Made by a program: the position numbers and the translations under genes. 64,000 bases of DNA from Helicobacter ganmani (GTDB lineage Bacteria > Campylobacterota > Campylobacteria > Campylobacterales > Helicobacteraceae), in contig NZ_NXLS01000011.1 in the NCBI RefSeq assembly GCF_003364315.1, forward strand, positions 1-64,000, given 5' to 3'. How positions within the stretch are numbered: the stretch's first letter is position 1; each line of letters starts with the position of its first letter. Shown here in pieces: positions 6,985 to 15,410 of this stretch. A model generated the notes under the pieces. The model saw nothing but the letters and a program-made list of their open reading frames with translations. It was not told the DNA's origin and searched no databases.

Positions 6985-8112
6985 ATGACTTGTAAATATC
7001 TTGGAGTTTGTGGTGGTTGCACAGAGATAAGTTTAGAATCCAAAACAGCTCAAGCAAGCCTTTTATTAAACCTAAGTAATTTTGAAGTTTTCAGCAGTCA
7101 AAATTCAGGTTTTAGAGCACGTGCAGAGATTGGAATCTATCATCTTGAAAACAAAATTCACTTTGCAATGCGCCGCTTGAATCCTACAAGCAAGAAAGAA
7201 TCCCGCTTTGTTCTTATAGAAAATTGTCCCAATTTGCTTCCAAATATTCAACAAATCTTATTTATTTTAAAGGATTTGCTCAATACAACTGAATTTTATA
7301 ATTTTACAATCCGTCTTTTTAGTTTAGAGATTCTCTCCTCTCAAACCAATGCAATTCTTTTAACCTTAATTTATCATAGAAATTTAACAGAATCTTGGAA
7401 AAAAGAAGCAGAAAATTTATGTCAAAAGTTACAACTTGCCCTAAATCTTGAAATTCATCTCATCGGACGTTCCAAAGGCGTAAAATGGGTTGTAGGTAAG
7501 GATTATTTAACAGAATCCCTAAGAATCCTTGATAAAACCTATCTTTATCGTTATTTTGAGGGAGCTTTCACGCAACCTAATCCTCTCATCAATGCACAAA
7601 TGATTACTTGGATTTTGCGACATTTGGAGGATTCCAAGACGCAAGATTTGCTAGAAATGTATTGTGGTTGTGGCAACTTTACGATTCCACTTGCACAAAA
7701 ATTTCGTAAAGTGCTTGCTACTGAAATCTCCAAAACCTCTATCCAAGCAGCACAATTTGCAACACAAATCAATCAGATTTCAAATATTCATTTCGTGCGC
7801 TTAAGCGGAGAGGAATGCATGGAAGCTCTAAATAATGTGCGAAAATTTCATCGCTTGAGAGAAATTCCTCTGGATTCTTTTCGTTTTAGTGCAGTATTGA
7901 TTGACCCACCACGTGCTGGTTTAGGAGCAGAAATTTGTCATTTTTTGCAGAGATTCCAAACAATTATTTATATTTCATGCAATCCTGTAAGCCTCAAAAA
8001 AGATTTAGAGATTCTTGCACAAACACATACGATTCTACATACCGCCTTTTTTGACCAATTTCCTCATACACATCATTTAGAATCTGGTGTGATTTTAAAG
8101 AGTAAATTTTAG
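6985..8112 (+). CDS. trmA: tRNA (uracil-5-)-methyltransferase TrmA
   Basis: This SAM-dependent enzyme makes m5U54 in the T-loop of tRNA. Visible are the N-terminal CKYLGVCGGC cysteine cluster, the SAM-binding motif LLEMYCGCGNFTIPLA (about residue 225), IDPPRAGLG, and the catalytic SCNPVSLKKDL cysteine motif (about residue 328). The 375-residue length fits the TrmA branch without a TRAM domain. The gene begins two bases after fliP, so it is probably co-transcribed, and its stop is followed closely by the PhzF-family gene. Confidence 0.93.
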   Translation: MTCKYLGVCGGCTEISLESKTAQASLLLNLSNFEVFSSQNSGFRARAEIGIYHLENKIHFAMRRLNPTSKKESRFVLIENCPNLLPNIQQILFILKDLLNTTEFYNFTIRLFSLEILSSQTNAILLTLIYHRNLTESWKKEAENLCQKLQLALNLEIHLIGRSKGVKWVVGKDYLTESLRILDKTYLYRYFEGAFTQPNPLINAQMITWILRHLEDSKTQDLLEMYCGCGNFTIPLAQKFRKVLATEISKTSIQAAQFATQINQISNIHFVRLSGEECMEALNNVRKFHRLREIPLDSFRFSAVLIDPPRAGLGAEICHFLQRFQTIIYISCNPVSLKKDLEILAQTHTILHTAFFDQFPHTHHLESGVILKSKF

Positions 8113-8127
8113 TCAATGAGGCAAAAA

Positions 8128-9030
8128 ATGAAAGCTTATCGTGTTTATCAGGTAGATTCCTTTACAAAAAACAGATTTTATGGAAATCCTGCGGGCGTTG
8201 TTTTGAATGCTGATGGCTTAAGTGAAATACAAATGCAGCAAATTGCGCGAGAATTAAATAATTCAGAAACAGCCTTTATCCTCTCACCTACCGCTAGTCA
8301 TTACGATATAGAAGTGCGATTCTTTACTCCTACAAAAGAAGTTCCTATCTGCGGACACGCAACGATTGCCGCGCACTACATTAGAGCCTTAGAACAAGGA
8401 AAAATAGGGAAAGTTCTACAAAAGACAAAAGCAGGGATTCTGCCTGTGGATATCACACAAGAAAACAATGATTTTAATATTACAATGACGCAAGGAAAAC
8501 CACAGGTAGAAAAACCGCTTGATGAGTCCATTACAAGCAAAATCATTGAAGCATTAGGAATCCAACCTCAAGACATTAGAGAAGATTGTCCGATTGCGAT
8601 TGCCTCCACAGAACATTCAAAGATTATGATTGGCATTAAAGAGAACAAGCTATTAAACGCTATGAAACCAAACCTAGAAAACCTAAGCGTCCTTAGTGCA
8701 AAAATTCATTGCAATGGATTCTACCTTTTCACGCTCCATTTTGATACCAATCCACTCGTTCGTGGGAGAATGTTTGCCCCCGCAATTGGAATTGCAGAAG
8801 ATCCTGTTACAGGAAATGCCAATGGAGCATTGGGTGCTTATCTAGTCCATTATGGAATCGTAAAACACTTAGAAATCCAAAACAATCTCTCCTTTGCGAT
8901 TTTACAAGGAGAAGCCATTAAAAGAACAGGTGGAATGCGTGTGAATGTAGAGATTCAAAATGGGAAGCCCATTTTAGTGCGAATCACAGGACAAGCAATT
9001 GTTTGCTTTAAGACAGAAATTTACATTTAA
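8128..9030 (+). CDS. PhzF-family isomerase-like protein
   Basis: The product belongs to the diaminopimelate-epimerase-like fold family that includes phenazine isomerase PhzF. Motifs seen are VDSFTKNRFYGNPAGVV at the N-terminus, LNNSETAFI with the presumed catalytic Glu, TPTKEVPICGHATIA, and DPVTGNANGALGAYLV in the second half. I chose the ATG giving MKAYRVYQVD, since GAGG lies seven bases before it; an ATG four codons upstream is possible. There are no phenazine genes nearby, so the natural substrate is unknown. Such proteins are common orphan enzymes in bacteria. Confidence 0.9.
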   Translation: MKAYRVYQVDSFTKNRFYGNPAGVVLNADGLSEIQMQQIARELNNSETAFILSPTASHYDIEVRFFTPTKEVPICGHATIAAHYIRALEQGKIGKVLQKTKAGILPVDITQENNDFNITMTQGKPQVEKPLDESITSKIIEALGIQPQDIREDCPIAIASTEHSKIMIGIKENKLLNAMKPNLENLSVLSAKIHCNGFYLFTLHFDTNPLVRGRMFAPAIGIAEDPVTGNANGALGAYLVHYGIVKHLEIQNNLSFAILQGEAIKRTGGMRVNVEIQNGKPILVRITGQAIVCFKTEIYI

Positions 9031-9060
9031 TTTTACCAAGCACAACTCCTCTAAAAAAAT

Positions 9061-9528
9061 TTAAAAATATCTCCTTGTATCCCTCTGTCTTACCCCCTCA
9101 TACAACACGATTCCAACACTTGTTGCGAGGTTTAAGCTACGTGCATTATTCTGCATTGGAATCGTGTAGCAAAATTCTTGATTTGCCTTTAAAATTTCCT
9201 CCCTTAATCCAGCATCTTCTCGTCCAAAATGCAAATACGCACCACCACTCAAGGGTGCTTGATAATAAGGACATTTTGCCTTGGTTGTCAAATAAAAATG
9301 TGGAATCGGCAATAATGCAGAATCCCAAAATGCTTCTGTGCTTGCCCATTCATAAACTTCCAAATCTTTCCAATAATCCATTCCAGCACGTTTTAATTCC
9401 CTTTGAGAGAGAGTAAAGCCAAGTGGATAAATCAAGTGCAATACGGAATCACTAGCAAAACAAAGGCGTCCAATATTTCCCGTATTTTGCGGAATACGTG
9501 GCTCGTGCAAAACAATATGAAAACGCAT
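9061..9528 (-). CDS. trmL: tRNA (cytidine/uridine-34-2'-O)-methyltransferase TrmL
   Basis: This SPOUT-fold methyltransferase modifies the wobble ribose in certain leucine tRNAs. The N-terminus HIVLHEPRIPQNTGNIGRLC, the central FGREDAGLREEIL and the C-terminal IPMQNNARSLNLATSVGIVLYE make up the trefoil-knot SAM site. The 155-residue length is standard for the minimal TrmL type. The gene follows the upstream hypothetical gene after two bases and is probably co-transcribed with it. Confidence 0.95.
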   Translation of the reverse strand: MRFHIVLHEPRIPQNTGNIGRLCFASDSVLHLIYPLGFTLSQRELKRAGMDYWKDLEVYEWASTEAFWDSALLPIPHFYLTTKAKCPYYQAPLSGGAYLHFGREDAGLREEILKANQEFCYTIPMQNNARSLNLATSVGIVLYEGVRQRDTRRYF

Positions 9529-9530
9529 AT

Positions 9531-10052
9531 TTATCCCTCAATATTCAATGGAAAAATTTGAGAAGAATTTTGCGCTTGAGATTGCGTAGAATCCTTAGAG
9601 TCTTTTTGAGCTGTTTTAGGGGAGATACTTTCTGAATGACTTGCTGTTTTGATAGGCTTTTTCAAGGAGGGGGATTCAACATTGAGCGTTTGAACCAAAG
9701 GGGATTCTTGCTTGTGATACATTCTAACACTTTGGGATTCTTCTTGCGCAGTTTCTTGATGAGTGTTTTCTTTGTTTTCTAATGCATCAGAATCTTTTGA
9801 TTTTTGACATAGCAAACTGCCATTGCTACAATCTTGCAAAAACTGCGCTTTAGAATAAATTGTCTCTCCCCTCATCAAAGCCTTAAAAATCAATGCAAGT
9901 GCGGACGCATTAGTTTTGCAAAATTTACTCAAGTGGTATTTAATAATCCCTATGCGAATCGTGCAAATTGCTTCAGATTTTTGCTTCTCTGATTTATTGC
10001 ATTCTTTTTCATTTGCCAAATCTTCTTGTTTTTTCGCAACAAAACCTTGCAT
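9531..10052 (-). CDS. hypothetical protein with Ser/Gln-rich tail (173 aa)
   Basis: The first part is a short helical domain (IGIIKYHLSKFCKTNASALALIFKAL, about residues 35-60, then RGETIYSKAQFLQDC). It may resemble the small RNA- or DNA-binding folds seen in many Helicobacter unknowns, but I recognise no family. From about residue 85 on it is low-complexity (Ser, Gln, Lys, Glu: ESQSVRMYHKQESP, KTASHSESISPKTAQKDSKD) and likely disordered. The gene lies between the thioesterase gene and trmL on the same strand. Confidence 0.65.
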   Translation of the reverse strand: MQGFVAKKQEDLANEKECNKSEKQKSEAICTIRIGIIKYHLSKFCKTNASALALIFKALMRGETIYSKAQFLQDCSNGSLLCQKSKDSDALENKENTHQETAQEESQSVRMYHKQESPLVQTLNVESPSLKKPIKTASHSESISPKTAQKDSKDSTQSQAQNSSQIFPLNIEG

Positions 10053-10083
10053 TTTCTCTCCAAAAAAGAGAAATTATAACATA

Positions 10084-10563
10084 TTAAGAACCTTTTTTAG
10101 CAAGCTCTATGCGTGCTTTTTTACGATTCAAAGCTTTCTCAAAACGTTTTTTCTCTGCTTCGGTTTTTGGTTCTAGTGGTGGAGCTTTAACGGGTTTGCC
10201 ATTTTCATCTACACATACCATTGTAAAATAAGCACTATTTGTATGCATAACGGTGCGCTTGTGAATGTCTTCAGCAATCACTTTAATACCCACTTCAAGT
10301 GAGCTTGTGCCTGTATAATTCACGGAAGCCAAAAAGGTTACCAGACTTCCCACTTCAATCGGATATTTAAAGGTTACACTATCAACCGACAAGGTTACGA
10401 CATATTTTCCACAATAACGCGAAGCACAAGCATAGGCTACTTGGTCAAGGAGCTTGAGCAAATCTCCTCCATGCACCCTACCCTTGAAATTTGCAACCGC
10501 TGGAGTCATCAAGACAGACATTGTAAGAGACTTGATGTCAAAGACATTTTCCATATTATCCAT
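10084..10563 (-). CDS. acyl-CoA thioesterase, hotdog fold (YciA/YkhA type)
   Basis: The N-terminal half contains VLMTPAVANFKGRVHGGDLLKLLDQVAYACASRY, which includes the N.G.VHGG..L...D catalytic signature of the acyl-CoA hydrolase branch of the hotdog family. It is followed by VTLSVDSVTFKYPIEVGSLV. The C-terminus is a Lys/Arg-rich tail. Such enzymes release free acids from CoA esters in the cytosol. The length of 159 aa is normal. The gene starts divergently from murG, with about 190 AT-rich bases between them. Confidence 0.92.
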   Translation of the reverse strand: MDNMENVFDIKSLTMSVLMTPAVANFKGRVHGGDLLKLLDQVAYACASRYCGKYVVTLSVDSVTFKYPIEVGSLVTFLASVNYTGTSSLEVGIKVIAEDIHKRTVMHTNSAYFTMVCVDENGKPVKAPPLEPKTEAEKKRFEKALNRKKARIELAKKGS

Positions 10564-10710
10564 TATAAACTCTCCTAAAAATTTAAATTGTGCTTATCTT
10601 AACATTTTTTTGCAAATTTTAAATAAAAAGTATCAAAATAATTTAACTTTTTATCCAATTTTTATCATTTTATGCACATTTTATCAAGCAATACATTAAA
10701 AGTGTGAAGC

Positions 10711-10721
10711 TATGTTACAAT
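10711..10721 (+). promoter_or_regulatory. predicted -10 element for murG
   Basis: TATGTTACAAT, with TACAAT as the -10 hexamer, lies about 32 bases before the murG ATG in an otherwise AT-rich leader with no competing start. Campylobacterota sigma-70 promoters have a good -10 and a weak -35, which fits here. Confidence 0.5.
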
Positions 10722-10752
10722 TTGGATATTTTTTGATTTTAAAGGATTCAAG

Positions 10753-11892
10753 ATGAAAGTGGTTATTACAGGCGGAGGAACAGGAGGACACTTAAGTGTT
10801 GCAAGAGCATTTTTAGAAGAATTCTACAAACAAGGTTTTGAATGTCTTTTTATTGGTTCTATTAATGGTCAAGACAAGGCATATTTTGAATCCGATTCTC
10901 GCTTAAGCAAAAAATTTTTCTTGCAAACTTCTGGCGTCGTTAATCAAAAAGGATTCAAAAAACTTCAATCCTTATGGCAACAAGCCAAAGCACTCCAAAA
11001 TGCGATTGGAATCTTAAGAAAGGAAAAACAGATTGACTTTGTCTTGTCTGTGGGAGGATATTCTGCTGCACCCACAGCATTTGGAGCAGTTTTGCTTGGG
11101 ATTCCACTCTTTATCCACGAACAAAATGCACAAATCGGAAAACTTAACAGAATCCTAAAACCCTATGCAAAAATATTTTTTTCCTCTTATTTGCACTCCT
11201 CGCCTTCAAGATATTATCCAATCAGTCAAGTATTTTTTACTCAAGCAAGAGTGCGCAAAAACATAAAGAATCTGCTTTTTATGGGGGGTTCTCAAGGAGC
11301 TAGAGCCATCAACAATTTTGCTCTAGCCCTCGCAGAAGATATAAAACAAAAAGGATTACGCATTTATCACCAGTGCGGTAAAGCAGAATTTACGCGCGTG
11401 CTTCAAGAATATCTCAATCTCAATCTAAAGATTGGAATTTTAAAAGAAAATATAGAATTCTTAGAAGATATAGAATCCCAAAAGATACAAATTGGTATAT
11501 TAGAGGATTTAGACAATGTAGATGTTGTGCTTTTTGGATTCAGTATGCAAATGCCAGAGATTTTCAAAAAATGCGATTTTGCAATTTGTCGTGCGGGTGC
11601 TAGCTCCTTGTGGGAATTATGCGCGAATGGTTTGCCCGCACTCTTTGTCCCCTATCCTTATGCAGCGGGCAATCATCAATATTATAATGCGAAATTCCTA
11701 GAGGAAAAAGGACTTGGATTCTTATGCTTAGAGCAAGATTTATTTTGTGAAGTTTTATGGGATAGTTTAGCACTTTTAAAGGAAGATAAAATTACGCAGA
11801 TTAGTCAAGATTTACAAAAAGAATGTTCAGTGCAAGCCCTCAAGCAAATGAGCAATTGTATCGTGGCAAAACTCAAGTCTAGGAATCTTTAA
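10753..11892 (+). CDS. murG: UDP-N-acetylglucosamine--N-acetylmuramyl-(pentapeptide) pyrophosphoryl-undecaprenol GlcNAc transferase
   Basis: MurG adds GlcNAc to lipid I to make lipid II on the inner face of the membrane. The N-terminal glycine-rich loop (VVITGGGTGGHLSVA), the second loop VGGYSAAPTAFGAV with HEQNAQIGKLNR, and the C-terminal UDP-GlcNAc site (FMGGSQGARAINNFA; ICRAGASSLWELCANGLPALFVPYP) are all present. The 379-residue length is normal. The start ATG follows AAAGGATTCAAG. The 3' end overlaps the convergent HD-domain gene by 14 bases. Confidence 0.97.
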   Translation: MKVVITGGGTGGHLSVARAFLEEFYKQGFECLFIGSINGQDKAYFESDSRLSKKFFLQTSGVVNQKGFKKLQSLWQQAKALQNAIGILRKEKQIDFVLSVGGYSAAPTAFGAVLLGIPLFIHEQNAQIGKLNRILKPYAKIFFSSYLHSSPSRYYPISQVFFTQARVRKNIKNLLFMGGSQGARAINNFALALAEDIKQKGLRIYHQCGKAEFTRVLQEYLNLNLKIGILKENIEFLEDIESQKIQIGILEDLDNVDVVLFGFSMQMPEIFKKCDFAICRAGASSLWELCANGLPALFVPYPYAAGNHQYYNAKFLEEKGLGFLCLEQDLFCEVLWDSLALLKEDKITQISQDLQKECSVQALKQMSNCIVAKLKSRNL

Positions 11893-13090
11893 ACTCTCGA
11901 AACAAATACCCTAAATCTATGCCATTAAGGGATTTACTATTATAAAAGTATTCTAAATTTTTTGCACCATCTATCAATTCCTTGCTCTTGATTCCGTGCT
12001 CAATAGAAATCTTTGCTTCCAAAAAAGCACTCAAATGGTCGCAATACTTTAAAAATTCACCAAAAATGGGTTGATAGATGGATTCTTGCTTGATTTCTTG
12101 CAAAAAATCCTCCCCTTTTTGCGCGCTAAAAATGACTTGATGATTCTTTTTATAACGATTGCTAAATTCATTTTGCGTATAATACACAATCTCTTGCGCA
12201 ATAGAATCTGGAACAATATTCAAAATCTTTTCCCGCACAGCCTCTTCCTCAATTCGTTTAATAAATTCGTCCAAGCCCTCTACATTTTTCTTAATAGGAG
12301 AAATAATATCACGCGTTAAGATTTCTGGCAAATCGTGGAATAATCCGCAAAGAAAATGCTGAATCTGCATTTCCCTAGAAAATCCCAAATCATAGCCCAA
12401 AAGATAAGCACAAAGCGCAACTATGAGAGTATGTCCAAGCACGGAAGTGCAGGGAACGCGTGGAGTTTGACTCCAACGCTTTTGGAATCGCAGTTGCCCA
12501 AACATATCCACAATTTCACGCAATTCCTCATACATCATTTGTCGCACACCCGCAAGAGGATAATACTCATGAACCTGCTTATCTAAAGCATTTTTAATAT
12601 TTTGCACATCATACATTTTTGGATTGAAATGATAAATAATATCAAATTCCCATTTAGAAGCATAGTAATGAGAAGCTTTTAGAATCTCTTTTTCAATATT
12701 ATCAACCCCTCCATAAAGATATTCTTGCATAGATTCCAAAAATCCAAAACCTCTTAAATTATCCTCCAACTGCGTACAGACAAAATCTACAAGTGCTTTG
12801 TTATGATGTTTGACTAACTTATGAAAAACGGGTGGCTTGATGTCTGTTAAAATAATGCGTTCAAAAAATTCATAACAAAATTGCAAAATCAACCGCTCAA
12901 AATCAATCGTGCGTTGATTTTCCAATTGTTCAAAATGCGCAAGCAAATAGGCAATAACAATTTTGTGTGCTTGCTTATCAAGCTCCAAAAACTCTACTGG
13001 TGTTGCTTGGTCATTCCAGCGACGAATATTCGCTGCTACAAAAATTTTATGTAAAAGTTCAAATCCTAATTGTGGTTTTTTTAGCCCCAT
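11879..13090 (-). CDS. HD-domain phosphohydrolase
   Basis: I chose the ATG behind GGAAAG (MGLKKPQLGFELL); a TTG four codons earlier is also open. A first domain of about 190 residues is followed by an HD domain containing TSVLGHTLIVALCAYLL and CGLFHDLPEILTRDIISP, which carries the metal-binding His-Asp pair as in YfbR-like nucleotidases. The exact substrate is not known; nucleotide hydrolysis is the family expectation. The gene is conserved in Helicobacter and Campylobacter. It ends inside the end of murG and starts 25 bases after mnmE on the same strand. Confidence 0.85.
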   Translation of the reverse strand: MGLKKPQLGFELLHKIFVAANIRRWNDQATPVEFLELDKQAHKIVIAYLLAHFEQLENQRTIDFERLILQFCYEFFERIILTDIKPPVFHKLVKHHNKALVDFVCTQLEDNLRGFGFLESMQEYLYGGVDNIEKEILKASHYYASKWEFDIIYHFNPKMYDVQNIKNALDKQVHEYYPLAGVRQMMYEELREIVDMFGQLRFQKRWSQTPRVPCTSVLGHTLIVALCAYLLGYDLGFSREMQIQHFLCGLFHDLPEILTRDIISPIKKNVEGLDEFIKRIEEEAVREKILNIVPDSIAQEIVYYTQNEFSNRYKKNHQVIFSAQKGEDFLQEIKQESIYQPIFGEFLKYCDHLSAFLEAKISIEHGIKSKELIDGAKNLEYFYNSKSLNGIDLGYLFREFKDS

Positions 13091-13127
13091 ATTTCTTTCC
13101 AATCATTTGAAATCTGCGTAAATATTA

Positions 13128-14522
13128 TCATTTGCCAAGACAAAAGTCTCCAAACATCACATCTAACATTTGAGAATATTCATAAGGTTGCGTAATAGAA
13201 GCAATCGCCTTAAGTGCTTCGTTCAAATGAAAGCTAAAAATCTCTAATTCGGCATTTTCTAATGGTTTTATTGATTGATAAAGCGCGTCAATACAAGTTT
13301 GCACCGCTTGGAATTGATATTCTGAAGTCAAAAGCAAGGATTGCGATTCCTCCTTAGAATCCAACAAGGCTTCTAAATGCCTTTTAAAATCTGCAAGCAA
13401 GGAATCCTCGGCATATAAATTGCCTTTCAAACAAAGCTTAAGCGGATTAAAATCCCGCAAAACTTCCAAATCAAGCCTGCATTCTAAATCCGCTTTATTC
13501 ACCAAAACAAACACTTTTTTGCTTGTCTGATAGCTCTTTAACAAATCTATAATCTGCAAATCCTCTTGCGTCAAAGGCGAAGAACCATCAAACAAAGCAA
13601 TAAGCAAATCACTATCTTGCGCTTTTTCTAGGCTTCTCTTAATCCCTTCAGATTCTATTAAATCCCTCGTCTCGTGAATCCCCGCAGTATCAATGAGGCG
13701 CAATAAATGCGCGCCTAGCATAAAATTCTCCTCAATGCTGTCTCGTGTCGTGCCTGCGATTTCGCTCACAATCGCCCGATTGCTATGCAAAAGTGCGTTC
13801 AAAAGGGAGCTTTTGCCCACATTTGGCTTGCCGATGATACATAATTTATAGCCTTCAAACAATGCGCGCTTGGCTTTGGATTGCTCTAAGAGTGAATGGA
13901 GCGTGTTAAGAATGGAATGCAATTTCCCTTTCAAACTCTCTAGCAAATCCTCTGGCAAATCCTCATCAGCATAGTCAATGAAAACCTCGCTGTGTGCAAG
14001 CAGAGTGATTAAATCGGTGCGTAACTTTTCGCAAAAGATTTGCATTTCCCCTTTTAAATGTCGCATCAGTATTTTGTGTGCTTGCACACTTTGGGACTCT
14101 ATGAGTTTCGCGACTGCCTGTGCTTGGGATAAATCAATGCGACCACCCAAAAATGCGCGTTTTGTAAATTCTCCCGGATTTGCCAAACGCGCACCATATC
14201 GCAAACATTCTTGTAAAATATTTTGTGCGATAAAATTTCCTCCATGGCATTGAAATTCCACTACATCTTGCGTGGTATAACTATGAGGTGCTTTAAAATA
14301 AAGCAAAATACATTCGTCTAATAAATCATTGTTGTTAAAATAAATTTTAGTTAATTTTGCGTAACGCACAGGCAAAGAAGCCATAAGATTTTCTGGAGTT
14401 GTTTTGGCGAGCTTTGCCGCAATATTCAAAGAATCTTTACCACTTAGGCGCAAAACATTCAAAGAGGACTTGCCATAAGTTGTAGCAGGAGCGATAATTG
14501 TATCATCGTTAAGCATATCCAT
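13128..14522 (-). CDS. mnmE: tRNA modification GTPase MnmE
   Basis: MnmE, with MnmG, makes the 5-carboxymethylaminomethyl group on wobble uridine. The folate-binding N-terminal domain (IIAPATTYGKSSLNVLRLSG), the central G domain with GKPNVGKSSLLN, DTAGIHET and VNKADL, and the terminal FCLGK with the conserved Cys are present. The 464-aa length fits. It is the last gene of the rpmH-rnpA-yidD-yidC-jag-mnmE block, the usual order near this chromosomal locus. An alternative ATG two codons downstream is possible. Confidence 0.97.
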   Translation of the reverse strand: MDMLNDDTIIAPATTYGKSSLNVLRLSGKDSLNIAAKLAKTTPENLMASLPVRYAKLTKIYFNNNDLLDECILLYFKAPHSYTTQDVVEFQCHGGNFIAQNILQECLRYGARLANPGEFTKRAFLGGRIDLSQAQAVAKLIESQSVQAHKILMRHLKGEMQIFCEKLRTDLITLLAHSEVFIDYADEDLPEDLLESLKGKLHSILNTLHSLLEQSKAKRALFEGYKLCIIGKPNVGKSSLLNALLHSNRAIVSEIAGTTRDSIEENFMLGAHLLRLIDTAGIHETRDLIESEGIKRSLEKAQDSDLLIALFDGSSPLTQEDLQIIDLLKSYQTSKKVFVLVNKADLECRLDLEVLRDFNPLKLCLKGNLYAEDSLLADFKRHLEALLDSKEESQSLLLTSEYQFQAVQTCIDALYQSIKPLENAELEIFSFHLNEALKAIASITQPYEYSQMLDVMFGDFCLGK

Positions 14523-14527
14523 ACTTT

Positions 14528-15409
14528 TTAGGTATGATGAAAATCATTAATAATAATATAACGTTCTCCCTCATTATTTAAACGAAAAGAAACATATTTA
14601 TCCGGGAATTGCTCACGCAATTGTTTTAATGCGATATGGGCTAAAACGCCATCAAGCGGCTTTGTCTGTGCTTTACCATAAGTTTTAACATTTTCAATCG
14701 TAGGCAATAAATAATTTGCAATCATTTCTTCTTGATTACGCAAAAATTCTGCAATCTCAAGACGAATCATTAACCCATAGACGTGATTTACCCAATTAAA
14801 AATTAAATAAGAAATTGCCTTGTAGCGATAACCCTCTTTGCCAATAAGCAAAGCGGAATCCTCACCATCAATTTTGATATAAAGAGTATTTTCATCATAA
14901 GGCTCAACAAAAACTTCACTCAATCGGTACGGCAACAAACTCAAAAGCTCTTTTAGTTCCACTTGCACTTCTTTTGCAATCCCTCTCAAATCTATTGTTT
15001 CTCTATTTTTAATCTCTTTATGACTTGAAATTTTGCCGACAAAATATGAATGAGAATTTTGGATTTTCGCCTCTTCTCCTAACAAAAGTTGGGATTCAGT
15101 TTTATGTGCCTGCACATTTGTCCAAAGAGATTCATTTTCTTTTTGATTTTGTTCTTTTTTGGACAAATTCTCTTGATTTGCCACATCAGAAACAAGTGAA
15201 GGTTTTTTAGAGACAGAATCACTCTTCTCTTTTTGGATAGATAGGGACTTCGGTTGGGCACAAATGATTGCGAGTTTCTTACCAATCCCCAAAAAACCTT
15301 TAGAAGGATTCTGAATAATCTCATATTCTAAATCCACAACAGAACATTCAAAATCATTTGATGCGATGATTAACGCATTTTCTAAAGTTTCTGCTTCTAT
15401 CTTTTTCAT
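14528..15409 (-). CDS. Jag/KhpB-type RNA-binding protein
   Basis: The Jag N-terminal domain is visible at the start (MKKIEAETLENALIIASNDF ... NPSKGFLGIGKKLAIICA), then a disordered Lys/Gln/Ser linker (residues about 65-130), a KH-like domain (IDGEDSALLIGKEGYRYKAISYL) and an R3H-like end (QFPDKYVSFRLNNEGERYIIINDF). I chose the ATG four bases after the yidC stop. Such proteins bind RNA and influence cell division and envelope homeostasis. The position after yidC is the classic one, sometimes annotated as jag/spoIIIJ-associated. Confidence 0.9.
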   Translation of the reverse strand: MKKIEAETLENALIIASNDFECSVVDLEYEIIQNPSKGFLGIGKKLAIICAQPKSLSIQKEKSDSVSKKPSLVSDVANQENLSKKEQNQKENESLWTNVQAHKTESQLLLGEEAKIQNSHSYFVGKISSHKEIKNRETIDLRGIAKEVQVELKELLSLLPYRLSEVFVEPYDENTLYIKIDGEDSALLIGKEGYRYKAISYLIFNWVNHVYGLMIRLEIAEFLRNQEEMIANYLLPTIENVKTYGKAQTKPLDGVLAHIALKQLREQFPDKYVSFRLNNEGERYIIINDFHHT

Positions 15410-15410
15410 T

